DNA of 64,000 nt from Mangifera indica (taxonomy: Eukaryota; Streptophyta; Magnoliopsida; Sapindales; Anacardiaceae). Below are positions 1-11,812 of this stretch, one piece after another. Within the stretch, counting starts at the first letter, position 1; every line of letters begins with the position of its first letter. The DNA is taken from contig NC_058145.1 in NCBI RefSeq assembly GCF_011075055.1, forward strand, positions 8,403,228-8,467,227, written 5' to 3'. Made by a program: the position numbers and the translations under genes. The notes under the pieces were generated by a model that ran no database searches, had not been told where the DNA came from, and was given only the letters and a program-made list of their open reading frames with translations.

Positions 1-3
1 CCA

Positions 4-232
4 TGTTGGAAAGTCAATTGGTTGATTGAAAATTTTCTTATTTTGGGATCATTTTGATTTCTCTTTATTGTATGTTTCCTTATTTTTATCTCACTTCCTG
101 GTTCGTATTGTATTTACTAGTTTATATAGATTCTTACTAGTTTAAAATCCTAGAATGTTTGTATAATCCCTCCATTGTATAATGAAAAATTTGTGACATA
201 ATTTAATCAAAACCAAGAAACCCATCGTTTCA
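4..232 (+). repeat. Copia-type LTR (old, single copy in window)
   Basis: The segment starts TGTTGGA and ends CA immediately before a plant initiator-tRNA primer site, as expected for a copia 5' LTR. It is AT-rich and carries a TATA-like stretch near the middle. Only three bases lie to its left, so a target duplication cannot be checked, and no partner LTR was found downstream. Confidence 0.6.
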
Positions 233-245
233 TGGTATCAGAGCC
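233..245 (+). other. Retrotransposon primer binding site (initiator Met tRNA type)
   Basis: TGGTATCAGAGCC directly abuts the LTR end. It is the usual plant copia primer site, complementary to the 3' end of initiator tRNA-Met. This fixes the LTR as a 5' LTR in + orientation. Confidence 0.75.
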
Positions 246-269
246 AAGGTTTCGAAAAAGTTGCTCTTT

Positions 270-655
270 TTTGTCCGTATTTTTTAGAGGAGGACCAAGT
301 TTAATTTGTCGGGAAGCCATAGTAGCTTGCCAAAACTTGTTGGAATCCTATCGAAAAACCACTCAAACCCAAAAATTGAAAGTCCACCTCCAAAAAGTGT
401 CAATCTACGAGAGATATTATTAGAAAACTTTCAAAAAGCTTTAGAAACCTATCATTGAAGGCCAAACTCATTACAGCCTAGCAAAATCCTATTGGAAACC
501 AAAATTTGAAAATACACTTCTAGAAAGTGTCTCTCCACTAAATATATTTCTGAAAAACTCATGAAAAGCTCTTGAAACCTATCGTCGCCAAAGTCTTGTT
601 AGAACCTTACCGAAAAACTTTTTGGTCTAGAATTTGCCAATTACTAAATCTTGTC
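270..655 (+). repeat. Degenerate direct repeats in the copia leader
   Basis: A block around 365-410 (AAAATTGAAAGTCCACC, then AAAGTGTC) recurs diverged around 500-540, about 130 bp later. A third weak echo lies around 590-630. No real coding sequence is apparent here. It is best read as the untranslated leader of the old copia element. Confidence 0.4.
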
Positions 656-657
656 AA

Positions 658-990
658 CTAATCCCTTAGTAATTGTTTTAAACCATACAACGACTTCTTC
701 AATGTACAAACTTTGCCAGCTCTAAATTCTTCCTCAAACCCAGGTGTTATCGGCATGTATATATCCTCCTCAAGTATCCGATGCAAGAAAACATTCTTTA
801 TGTCTAGTTGGATAAGATTCCAATCCAGATTAACCGCAATAAATAATAATATCTTGATGGAATTCAAATTTGCTATTAGTGCGAAGGTTTCTTTATTTAC
901 AATCCCATAGATTTGTGTGAAACCTTGGGCTACCAATCTTGTTTTGTACTTTTCAATACTTCGACAAGATGTGCACTTATAAGTGAACAC
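658..990 (-). pseudogene. Ty1/copia reverse transcriptase fragment
   Basis: A 110-codon open stretch shows the N-terminal part of copia reverse transcriptase. In order it has RLVAQGFTQ, the LDIKNVFLH segment holding the first catalytic Asp, EEDIYMPITPGFE and SLYGLKQ. The catalytic YVDD box, gag, integrase and RNase H are not present nearby, so this is a fragment. It lies on the strand opposite to the LTR and primer site at 4-245. Either two unrelated remnants lie side by side or part of one element was inverted. I judge it non-functional. Confidence 0.85.
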
Positions 991-2459
991 CTATTTGCAT
1001 CTTACAATCTTTTTATTTTCAAGCAAATCAACTATATCTAATGTACCATTAGCAATCAAGGTTCTTATTTTTTCATACCCCTATATATTTTGAAAATACA
1101 GTTATGGACCCAATAGTTTGTAATATCACATTTATACCTTTAATTTGTTGTATTATATTCAATTATTTGAGAGTATAAGTATTGTTTTTTAAACTACTGA
1201 GGGCATATTAAAATTTTAAAAATTTTTAAAAACACCCTTGAGATTTTTTCGATTTTTCAAAACCCCCTAAAAATTTTCATTAACACCCCTAATTTTTTCA
1301 AAAATTGTAACTTGCTCTAAACATACAATGATATGTCATTGACACCTTTACCTATAAGAAGTGAGGAAGAAATGGGTGAGGGTGAAAAGCATGGGAAACA
1401 AGTAGGTTCTTATATAATTTGGTTATTTAAAGTGTTTATTTTTAATTTTTTTACCTTGAAATCATATTATAATTTTGATGAATGAAATTCTTGAGATAAA
1501 ATGGTAATTTCAATTCCTAATACAGTTTTTTCATTAAGAGTATGATTTTGGATGGGAAAGTGTTATGAATGCCAACTAAGGGAAGAAAAGTGTTTTAAGG
1601 CGAAACCTTGGGTGAGAAAATGTGATTCACTCTTCATAGAAATAGTGGTTAATTCTGAATGTACAAGCTTTTTTGGTCTGGTCATACTGCTTAGAGAAGA
1701 TAAATAACAATAATTCCTACAGTCATCATAGAATTCAGTCATGTAAGTTCCTATCATCTGTAGAATTCAAATTTATTGTCAGTTAAACAAGATTGATTTG
1801 AAGTAAAAGAACTATTTCCATCCTTCAAGTGAGTTGATAATTAATCTGAGTAGTTGAGGATAAAACATATAGTGGTCCTTGAGTGTGTAATAAGTTTTTG
1901 TTGTTTACTTATGCTTGTTTATTAATAATATGACCATTTTTCATGCTCTTATAGAAGATTGTATTTCCAGTCTTGTTTATTATGACACCTAAATGGGACA
2001 ATATTGATGCAGCCAAAGTTGGGAACCATTTCTTAAAGAATAAAACTATGTGTACAAACAATATGCACAATTTTGTACACAAACAACGATATGTCATCAT
2101 ATGATTGATGTTGTTTTATCTTTAATTTTAAACTACCTAATCACATTGTGACACATCATCGTTTGTGTACATAGCACTACTGTTTCACGATGCACAAATT
2201 TCTGTGCCCCAGTAAGTTAGATTTTAAAACTTAAGAGTGTAAGTTTAATTTCTGCAATTGTTGGACCACTGCCACGGCATGATGATTGTAGTTATATCCA
2301 TTAATTGACTCATGTCAACTAATAGTTTAGAGATTATCCAATAGAAGCAGAGTAGACAAGCTTCCAAAAACTTTCACTTGTCACAGCTGTAATGCTAGAG
2401 TTTTCATCTGTTTGTATCCATTAAAGCTTTTCATTTTTTAATATAGTTGTTTTCTGCAG
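991..2459. other. Non-coding stretch upstream of the receptor-kinase exon
   Basis: No coding sequence was recognised. It is AT-rich, holds one palindromic MITE (2041-2180), and ends in a good splice acceptor (TTTTCTGCAG at 2450-2459). It probably belongs to a large intron of the receptor-kinase gene whose upstream exons lie left of the window. It could instead be the breakpoint of a truncated gene. Confidence 0.45.
2041..2180. repeat. Palindromic MITE, copy A
   Basis: The inverted ends are ACTATGTGTAC and GTGTACATAG, with a central ATGTCATCATATGATT and its diverged mirror. The core TTTATCTTTAATTTTAAA is shared with the other copies in the window. Confidence 0.6.
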
Positions 2460-3070
2460 AAACGGATCCAAGAAAGCTCCCACCCTTGTCTATTGATTTA
2501 CGGCTAAGAGTTGCTGTAGATGTGGCACGATGTCTTAACTACCTACACAATGAAAGAGCAATACCCCATGGAAACCTCAAATCCTCTAACATCTTGTTAG
2601 AAACTCCTAATATGAATGCTCTCCTCACCGATTATAGTCTTCACCGAATATTGACATCAGCTGGCACAGCTGAGCAAGTGTTGAATGCAGGTGCTCTTGG
2701 CTATAGGCCTCCTGAATTCGCTAGCTCAAGTAAACCACTCCCATCACTAAAGAGTGATGTTTATGCATTTGGAATCATCTTGCTGGAGCTCCTGACTGGA
2801 AAGAGTTCTGGAGAGATTGTTTGTGGGGATCCAAGAGTAGTTGATTTTACAGACTGGGTTAGGTTATTGGCTATCGAAAATCGTTCGAGGGAGTGCTTTG
2901 ACAGTACGATTATGGATAGGCATAATGCAGGTTGCCCGCCTAGAGTTCTAGATGAGATGCTTCAAGTGGCTCTCAGATGTATACTACCAGCTTCGGAGAG
3001 ACCAGATATGAAGTCAGTTTTTGAAGATCTCTCAACTATAGTCTTAGAAGGGGCCAGTCAAGGTAAATAA
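2460..3070 (+). CDS. LRR receptor-like pseudokinase, 3' exon (C-lobe of kinase domain)
   Basis: The exon begins after the acceptor at 2459 in phase 1 and runs to TAA at 3068-3070, about 203 codons. It encodes the kinase C-lobe only. The usual HRD is HGN (AIPHGNLKSSNILL), DFG is DYS (LTDYSLHRIL) and APE is PPE (GYRPPEFA). SDVYAFGIILLELLTGK and ERPDMKSVFEDL (subdomains IX and XI) are intact. Loss of the catalytic Asp and the metal-binding DFG marks a likely inactive kinase that signals by scaffolding. From memory the closest relative is Arabidopsis At2g27060, and GHR1-type kinases are similar. The LRR, membrane and N-lobe exons are not in the window. A GT at 3063 (TCAAG then GTAAAT) is a possible donor, so a further short exon cannot be excluded. 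The reading frame is clean, which suggests recent selection. Confidence 0.85.
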
Positions 3071-3432
3071 AGACTAACTGCTTCATCACATATTCCATTT
3101 ATTGGTTTGCTTCTTCAATAATTTTGAATGTATGATTGTCATCTCAAAGTGTAAGTTTCAATTTCAAACAGCAATTCCAGTTGGTTTAGATAGTGCATTC
3201 TAGGAGAATTAGCACAGTAGAAAGGAAGTTCCTTGTACATGTTTGTTTACGGTAGAATTAGGTTAATCATTCTTTTTGAGCCCTTAATCTTGATATTTAT
3301 TTTTTCTCTTAAATTCATTTTCTTTATTTTATGTTGGCATATGAAATATTTGATATAGTGAAAAAGATTTACAATTGATGGTTAAACTTAAAAGCAATCA
3401 TCAATTCTTAATACACTATATCTAGATATAGT

Positions 3433-3576
3433 ATAATAAAATTATGTATACTTATTTTGAATACACAAATGTATACCGAATTGATATGTGTTATTATGTA
3501 ATTGGGTAATTTTGAATTAAAAATAAAATAATAACTAATTATGTGATAATACATATAAATGTGTATCTATTTGTGG
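3433..3576. repeat. Palindromic MITE, copy B
   Basis: It runs from AATAAAATTATGTATAC to ACATATAAATGTGTATC. The core TTTTGAATTAAAAATAAAATAAT and flanking inverted TATGTG/ATTATG blocks match the other copies in the window. Confidence 0.6.
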
Positions 3577-4546
3577 AACAAGGGAAAATCTAAATTTTAT
3601 TATACCGTTAAGATATATATTAAATATGACAGGTTAAATAATTCCTTAAATATGATACATTTGGAAATAAACTTATTTTAAGTTTCACTTATTATTATTA
3701 TTATGTTATTATGAGCATCACTGGAGAGATAATGGGCGTTGGGAAAAAGTCCAAGGGTCATGGTTTGGAAACATGATGCCCTACGCTAAATGGCAGTGTC
3801 GGAGCTTTATTATAGTTGGAGAGCGCCAAAATTTGGGGCCTCTCCAAGTTGGAGGCTTGTCGATCTCCACGATGGTTTGTTGTCGTTAGGGTTAAGCCAA
3901 GGAAGAGGGAAAATTTGGAACAGTGGGGTATCCAATTTAATGTCAGTTATGGTTTCAAAAGTAGGGAAATTGACCAGTTCAAAGTTCTATTTTCCATTCC
4001 AGTATTTTGAAAATTTGAAACTGATTTGAGAATCAAATCTGAAATTTTATTAAGGGTATTCCATCAAATACTTTCTTCTTTTTTTATTTTTAATAAAACG
4101 ATATCGTTTTATTAGATAAAACATTATCTTATTATAATATAAAAAATAAAAAAAAAAACATAAACTAAAGATTAAAACCTGGATTTCTTAGCTTTTTGCC
4201 CTTACACCACGCACTAGCACCGGTTTCCACTTTGCCATATTGATTGAAACAAACTCCATTATTTGACCTTCCCATAAACCCAAAATTCTGATTTTCATGG
4301 AGCACAGTTGCTAACAACCAACACCATCGGCAATTAATGATTTAGGTTTACTAACTATGTCACACTCTTCTCTAGACGAATATCTTTTAAGAAGAATACA
4401 TATCTAAAGAGAAAGTGTTAATTACTTTTATATTTGTCACAATCTTAAGTGAAAATCTCGAATATCATTATTTAAAACTTAACTTGAACATTTAATAGGT
4501 ATGTAAAAGGTGTTATAAATAAATAAATATAATAAACTCGTTGTAA

Positions 4547-4658
4547 TAACCCTGATCCAATAATCCAGTCTATTGTCAAGATATTGTCCATTTTGAACAC
4601 ATAACCCTGATCCAATAACCCAGTCCACTGTCAAGATATTGTCCACTTTGAACACATA
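4547..4658. repeat. 55-bp tandem duplication
   Basis: Two adjacent units each begin AACCCTGATCCAATAA and end TTTGAACACAT, differing at only a few bases. The period is 55 bp. No coding function was seen. Confidence 0.85.
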
Positions 4659-5439
4659 GTTCATTATGGGTTTGTTAATGGGCTTTGCAACCCAAAACAC
4701 GTTTTAACAGTTAAGGAGCTCACAGACTATTTAACCACTCAAATTCTCCCACCACTAACCAATGTGTGATACATAGACAGACTCAACATCTCTCCCGTGC
4801 TTTGTCGATGTGGGATTCGTCTAAGGGTATTACACTCACCCTCGCGTAAATGTGCAAACATAATATTGCTAGCTAATCTTATGCTAAAAACTATTGAAAT
4901 ATTTTTCAGACATGATTCACTCATGCTTTCACATCTTATTAGTTAAAAAGAGATGATGAAAAAACAAATAAAATGAAACTGACAAGAATAAGGAAGAAAA
5001 GACTGACAAAAATCTCTGTGTTTACTTTGAATTCTTGTTTTGTTTACAACTGATTGATTGTTCACATATTTATGTACACTTTGTAGATAAAATTTAATCT
5101 AATCTAAAAATTTAAAATTAAATTAAATCTAATATCTCAAGATTTGAACTTTAAATTAAATCTAATTTAAAAATTTAAACTCAAATTTAATTTAATCCCA
5201 AAATTTAAATTCATGTTGGATGTATTGATAAGGAAGACTTAATAATTTTATCTAACATTATTTAAACTATAGATCAGACAACATATGACTTATCCATAGA
5301 TCACATAGCATATGGTTTCATACTCATATTCCATGTCTTTGTAACATGTAATAACCATGCATGCATGCATGCATCCATCATAGCTTTAACTTTTAGTCAT
5401 AATGTTCTTTATAACTTGTGAAATTGCTTACTGAAATTG

Positions 5440-6470
5440 GCGTACTTTTTAACTTGGAACGACTATTCACTTTTTCAATATGGAATTGTTGTTAATTATT
5501 TTGGAACGACCATTCGCTTTTACTCTATAACAAAAATCTTTTCTCTCAATAAATGACTATTGTGGAATAAGTGTTTATTACTCTGAAACGATTGTTATTA
5601 TAAATTTTATAATAGATCTTCGTTCTCTATGAACAACTGTTCAGACATAACTTTTTTAATTGGCAGAATGGTTGTCCCTAACCTTGAAAATAAACATTCC
5701 ATCATATTTGGAAATTTTAATTTACTGTTCTATTAGACATTTTCTATGATTTCAATCCCAAATTCATGGCTCCAAACTACCAAATTTTCTTATTCTTATT
5801 AGATATAACATTTGATTAGGTCTCAACTCATGATAATCCATTCCAACATCACAGCAATTCCAATATTATTTATAGTCACGTGTCATAATTTCGTAATCTC
5901 AACAATTTTACTATCAATATAACATGCAAACAACTTCAAATCATTCTTTCTTATAAGGATTATCAATCTTAACATCAACCCAATCACATTCACATGTTTT
6001 TCACGAAAAATCAATGCTCTTATAAGAAGGGAGATCTTCAACTTGCTTCTCTTTTGAAAATAGTAACAATTCTTCTAGTTTGAAGCTTTAGATCCTCAAA
6101 TCTGATACAGTTTGCCAAAATATTGCTCTCAACTTTTTATGTGAACTGTAGTTATGGGGAAAAAGATAAACATGAATACAAGAGTAGGGCTCCTTTGTAT
6201 AGATTTTTAAAAATTAACCATTGGAACTAGTGTTCCTCTTTATTTGAATTGTCATTCAAAACATTTATTCTCGTTCAAAAGAGTTATCTTCATTAAGATC
6301 ATGTATCCTTCTCTTTTGAAATCATGTTTTTCTAATAAACTCTACTATGAAATGAGCATTCTTTATGGGATAATTAATCCAAATTCATGGATAGTCGTTC
6401 ATCCCTTATAATGATGTTCAAGATTTGGAATAAGCATTTGTCCAACTTGAAAAATCATTCCTTCCCCCTT
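5440..6470. repeat. LTR-like region with GGAACGAC/CATTC short repeats
   Basis: Many short imperfect copies of GGAACGACYATTCRCTTTT-like words and their variants occur, resembling the block at 61960-62160. That block lies in a Ty3 chromovirus LTR, so this is probably the remains of a related LTR. Boundaries were not resolved. Confidence 0.35.
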
Positions 6471-6854
6471 GATTTAACACTTAACAAACTTTACACCTTA
6501 CCTATCATATAAACTTTATACATAACATCAATTGACCAAAATGACCATAGAATATACATGTGAGTGTTACAAACTTGTGGCAATTATAGTTGAAAAAGGT
6601 TTAGAGATTTCAGTTTTGAGCAATAAGAACAAACAACAAGAAGATCTTGTTAGGTTTCAAAGTGGATTCGATGGTCCAACAAGGATGGTTATCGCCACTA
6701 GGTTTAACCATGTGAGTGTTGCTACTATGTCACCTGTTTTGGCTCTGAGAGTTTTGATAACCCATAGTTGAATCAACCATAAGAACAACATCATTACTAT
6801 TCACCTCTTCTTCAAACAAAATTTTTGCTTTAATCATAATAGGCACAGTCACTG

Positions 6855-8704
6855 TGTAATACCTCATGTAAGTGTGAAAGGTATTTTGGCCATTTTCTTT
6901 CAATTTGATGTCGTAATTATTGCTTTGTTTATTGGTTTTTATTTTGTGTGTGTATTTGTATAGAGATTGTATGCACCTAAGCGAGCCTAGAGGGGCATTA
7001 TGGTCTTTGTGTGTGTGATTTTATGGGATTTGAAATCATGGTCCCGTGATTTTTGGTGATTGGATAAGTAAGGGTTGTGATTTTTTTGTTGTATTTAAGA
7101 GAGCAATCGTGTTTGGGAGAAGTAATTGACACTTTTCATAATATACAACACACACAGAGCAAACCAAGAAGAGAGCAGAGAGTTTCAAGAGTTGGGAAGG
7201 GAAGGAGATCGTCAGGAAAGGTAGGCATTTTCCACCCTCCCCTTGTGTTCCATGTTGTATTATTAAGTATTTTTATAAATTATGATTAGAATTATGTATG
7301 ATGGTTGGTTTTCAATTCAATCTACACCTGTTAAATTGATTAAGATGATTGGTTTTATTTTTGGGATCAAGTCTAAGATTGTGTTTGCATTTATTTTGAA
7401 TCAATAATCGGCAAGAGCATGATGTTGCAGACATCAGGCACGCCCGTGCATGAGAGGTAAATGGTTGTGCCTCGACTAGGTTGTCGCCCGACACCGCAAA
7501 GAGCCAAGACTGCGCACAGGTGCCAAACGTGCGATGCACATTAGGCATGTATATAGCTATCGGGTGTGCAACATGCATTCAGCTTTCAGGCATAAACTCG
7601 CACACTAGGCAGGTGTACAACTATCAGATGTGTAGCTTGCACACCAAGCATGCACCTATCTTTAGGGCATGCAACATGCATGTTGGGCGTGCGCACAACA
7701 TGCACACCAACGTAGTCTATGGCACACCTATTAGCCTGTGGCACACTCGTTTGCCTAAGGTGCTAAGCAGTGTGAGTCAAGTGCACGCCCATGCACTGTG
7801 AATCTTTGGCACATCTATGTCAAAAACCCTGAAAAGTAACTTTCACCTTGTTTGCAAGCGAGGGGATGGGTAGGTGATTGTAAGGGTTCATAAAGGATTG
7901 GATTAAAAAACATAGTCATAGTTGTGTACATAGATGGTTACGAATCATGTTGCAAGTCAGTTTGTGAGACGTCCTAATCTTAAGGATACATGAATTGATT
8001 GATGAGATGTCTCAATCTCTAGTAGTGGAAGTAAAAATATCTTGATAGGTAATGATAATGTAAGCAACGTCTGAGACAGGTGTCCTTTCAGATTATTTCC
8101 ATGGGAGGAGGTAAGTTGCACCTGAGATAGGTGTCCATCCTAGTTATGGATATAGGTGACACTTGAGATGGGTGTCCAATCTAATGTGTATGGATGTAAG
8201 AGACATCTAAGACGAATGCCATTTCCGATATGAGGGCATATAAGGCACTCGAGAAAGGTGTTCAACCGATTGCGTTAGAGACGCGTATGACAATGACGCT
8301 CTGTCGAGAATATTCATAATGAACATCGTATTTATTGTGAATGTCTACTGAGTGTTACGACTCATGTGCCCTTTGGCTTTGTAAGTAGGAGGAATAGTGA
8401 AGCAAGGAAGAAGACAAGTGGATCAGCACATGAGCTGCGCATTCAACTATAAATGTTTTAATGATTTTTTATTCTTTTGACTTGGATTCTCTTTGATTGT
8501 ATGCACATTGAGAGTTTGGACGATGTTTTCTTATTTATTTTTATGAAACACCCTTTTGGCACATTTTTCATTGATAATAAATGCATGGAGTTTTATTTAT
8601 TAATTGCATTGATGTTTTATTTTATTTTATTTTATTTTAAATTGGGTGACTATCATTCCAATATTTTAACTGTTTGAGACATATATCCAGAGTGGGATGT
8701 TCCA
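6855..8704 (+). mobile_element. Probable Ty3 chromovirus-type solo LTR
   Basis: It starts TGTAATACC and ends GTGGGATGTTCCA, a decayed form of the ...GTGTTACA end. The first 45 bases resemble, on the opposite strand, the LTR inserted at 23155-26321 (TGTAATACC, GTAAG, then GGCATT and CATTTT). The flanking 5-mers cactg and cacaa agree at only 3 of 5, so the target duplication is decayed. It contains a GC-richer region (7380-7800) and short tandem repeats (8058-8290). No internal retroviral genes are attached, hence solo LTR. Confidence 0.55.
8058..8290 (+). repeat. Degenerate tandem repeats, 41-50 bp spacing
   Basis: The word TGAGAYAGGTGTCC or a variant recurs at about 8071, 8121, 8162, 8207 and 8248. 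The units sit inside the LTR-like region and differ by point changes. Confidence 0.75.
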
Positions 8705-9234
8705 CACAATCATGGCAACAAGCAACACAAAAGTTAATACCAATGAAAATCTAGTCCTTGTTGACGTTTTAAAGCTCTTTTGCTTAGTCATTAAAGCAAA
8801 TGGACAGAAATGATAATCGATAGTGACTGAGAGAAAGAGAAAGAGGTTGATGACAGTTCTGTAATTTTAGCAAGGGAAACGGGTGAAGAAAATATATTGT
8901 TTCTAATTTCTCATAGGTTGGGTGAGGAAATATGGAGGGTTCAATGGTCTGGTTGATTAGGCAGTAGACACACTTTTAATAGATGGGTGAAGAAAGGAAG
9001 GAGATAGGGAAGGGAAGAAAAGAAGATGACAGATATGAAAAAAAGGAAGAAGACAGAATAGTGTCCGATACCTAGAACCGGGGTTGAAACTATTCAATTA
9101 GATTCTTATATGTATATGTTGTAGTTCCTAAAACGTAGGAATTAACCAGTTTTGGACCTTGCTTTTTTGGTAGGGTATCTGAACCCACTCACCCTAATTG
9201 TCACATAACAAGAATGTTGAAAATTTAAATGGAG

Positions 9235-9401
9235 TAGTGTTATACCTATACATTTTAAGTATACAAAATAGATACATAGATAATATATTATCATATAATT
9301 AGACATTATTTTATTTTTAATTTAAAATATCTAATCACATAATAATATATAATATATGTATTTATTTTGTATATTCAAAATATGTATATATAATTTTATT
9401 G
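9235..9401. repeat. Palindromic MITE, copy C
   Basis: Inverted ends TTTTAAGTATACAAAATA and TATTTTGTATATTCAAAA flank ATTATCATATAATTAGA and its mirror, around a TTATTTTATTTTTAATTTAAAA core. Confidence 0.65.
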
Positions 9402-11283
9402 ATTTAGATGAGTATCAAACACATAATAACATTAGTTCAAATTAGGAGGGTTATTTGATGTTGTTTAAATTATATATAAAGATTAAAAATGAAACTATTT
9501 TATATAATCGAAATAGTAAAAATAAGACAAAAAGAGGGGGATGAAATATTAATTGAGCACCAAATATAATGATATTGTTCTTATACTTCAGATATGATAA
9601 GCATAAAGTTTCCTGAAGTCAATCATACAAATTCCCCCCTAGATCATTTACAGTAAAAAGCAGTGAAATGCATTTGGTGTCCACAGAAGGATAATTCGGA
9701 GTGAATCCATAGGTTTCTCATTCCGTGGCCATTTAAAATAAAAAAACAAACATACAAACAAACCCATGGAAAAGTTGATGGATCTAGATGCACTTGGGGC
9801 TCGGGTGGGTGGTAAGGTGTCTCAAAATTGGTGGAAATGACAGATAGAATCAAAACAGAGCTCATCAATGAAAAATCTAGGTGAGAAGTGCTCGATCTTG
9901 TAAAATTTGGCTAATTTAGACAAATTAGTGGTGAACAAAGATGACAGTGTTAAAAAGTTGTGCACAAGATTGAAACACAACATCAATAGAAAGGCGTCCA
10001 CTCATATAGTTGTGGAAAGTTGAAAGATTGATTGACGACAATACAAGAGCAGTGACAAAAGGAAATGAACAGTCTTATGGGTGGGTGACTTTTTATCATT
10101 TTTAGCTTTTATAATTATTAACTAGAGGCAAATAAAAATTTTATAAATGTTTTTGGAAGCAAACTATTATTTAGCTTCTGTAAGGACAATTTTCACAAAT
10201 TATATAAAAAAATTAATATATTTTATTAACAAATTTAACAAAAGTTGAAAAACATGGATTTTCAAGCTTAAAAGATATCAACAAATTGTTTCAACAAAAT
10301 TTGAGTGGAAAATACTTATTCCAACAATTTTCCTTTTTAAGGCATTGACATTGTCAATGAAATTAGACCACTTCAGAATAATATGAATGGCATTTGCTAG
10401 ACAAAGAAAACGTGTTAAATTTTTCCCATTTGACTTTCTCCCATTGCTACGTATATTCAATTTTAAATATTTAAAAATATATTATCATATAATTAAATAA
10501 TTTCGATTTATGTATAACTATGATGATACATTATCTGAGTACACTTAAATTAATGTTGTTTAACATGAAATGAAGGTCTTATATGCTCAAACAGGCTGTA
10601 ACATCTAGTATTAAATTAAAATTATACAATAAGATATATGAAAACAACTGGTGTGTGAAAATAAGTTTGAGGCTGGATCCACCTCATAAACTGAAATAAT
10701 TGACCAAATAAAAGCAGTTTTCTAAGGAAGAAAATAAGATAAAACATTGAAATGTTCAACTGCTATTTCTTCAATATATTTTAAGTTTAAGATGCTTCTA
10801 AATTCATCAACTGCTCCACATAAAAATTTGGTCCGTTGTCCATTTCAATTGTAGGAGCCACTCGCAAACTTAACTAACTAAAATGCCCAGTTGATTTCAA
10901 CTCCAAAAGAGAGCAAAACTGATTGGTTCATCAATAGTATAAAAGTTCTTGAGGAGGCTAAAGCCCTTGCCTGATGTAACGGTGTCTCCATCATTGGGTG
11001 ATGGACATGATGAGAAAGATCTCCCAACCAACAATCCAAAACCACCAATAGAATTAGTGTGGATGGGAATACTAACCAAGTTTGTCACACCTCCATGAGC
11101 GTACAATTAAGACGAGAGAGTTTTTTACATGACTCAGACCTATTGTTTGAACCTTATATCTATATTGTTATTATTTATCTTTAGAAATATGTTTTGAGTA
11201 AGTATATGTAGTTATAACATAGAAGGAATCTTTTTGGCCCCCTTCAAAGATTTGTAGTACTTTTGCCCTATTTTTGTATAAGA

Positions 11284-11460
11284 ATAATGTTATGTATATA
11301 TACTTTTCATATACACATTTAGATACACATATAATATATCATCATGTGATTGTATATTATTTTATCTTTAATTAAAAATTATTTAATCATATAATATAAT
11401 GACACATTATTTATGTATCTAAATTGTACATCCAAAATACATTTATATAATTTTATTATT
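11284..11460. repeat. Palindromic MITE, copy D
   Basis: It starts near AATAATGTTATGTATATA and ends TATATAATTTTATTATT. Internal ATCATCATGTGATTG and TTTAATCATATAAT blocks flank a TTTTATCTTTAATTAAAA core shared with the family. Confidence 0.65.
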
Positions 11461-11689
11461 TGTATAATTCTCGTTATTGCCTCTAAATGAGAAATTTTTA
11501 CTGACATTTCAAATTTGTATTAAGAATGTGGATAGTTGTTATTCATATAGCTAAATGCTTCATTGAATGTCATCCCATACATTTAGTCAAGAAAATGTTG
11601 TTTCTTATAATATGTATTAAAGAGACTATCCCCACTCTCCATACTTTATTATTTATAAATAAAGAAACCACACTTTTATAATTTTAAAA

Positions 11690-11812
11690 TAATAAAATTA
11701 TATGTATATATTTTTATATATAATTTAAATATATAAATGATGTCTCATTATATAATTAGATAATTTTAAATTAAAAATAAAAAAATATTTAATTATATTA
11801 TTACTCATTTCA
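11690..11812. repeat. Palindromic MITE, copy E
   Basis: It begins AATAAAATTATATGTATA and contains ATGTCTCATTATATAATTA with the family core TTTTAAATTAAAAATAAA. The right end is decayed. Confidence 0.5.

Larger units (their letters stand above)
3071..5430. other. Intergenic, no gene recognised
   Basis: AT-rich sequence with MITE copy B and a 55-bp tandem duplication at 4547-4658. Around 4780-4820 is a motif resembling the 'cccacatcgac' repeat common near plant genes (TGTCGATGTGGGATTC). A short GCAT run lies at about 5357-5373. No reading frame there shows a recognisable domain. Confidence 0.5.

Noticed and set aside
7312..7801. Open frames in the GC-richer block
   Set aside because: They fall in repeated GCACAC/ATGCA words of an LTR-like region. 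The composition explains the lack of stops.
10897..11106. 69-codon frame on the - strand with codon-like composition
   Set aside because: No family recognised, no splice context or neighbouring exon found. Could be a fragment of an unknown gene, but unsupported.
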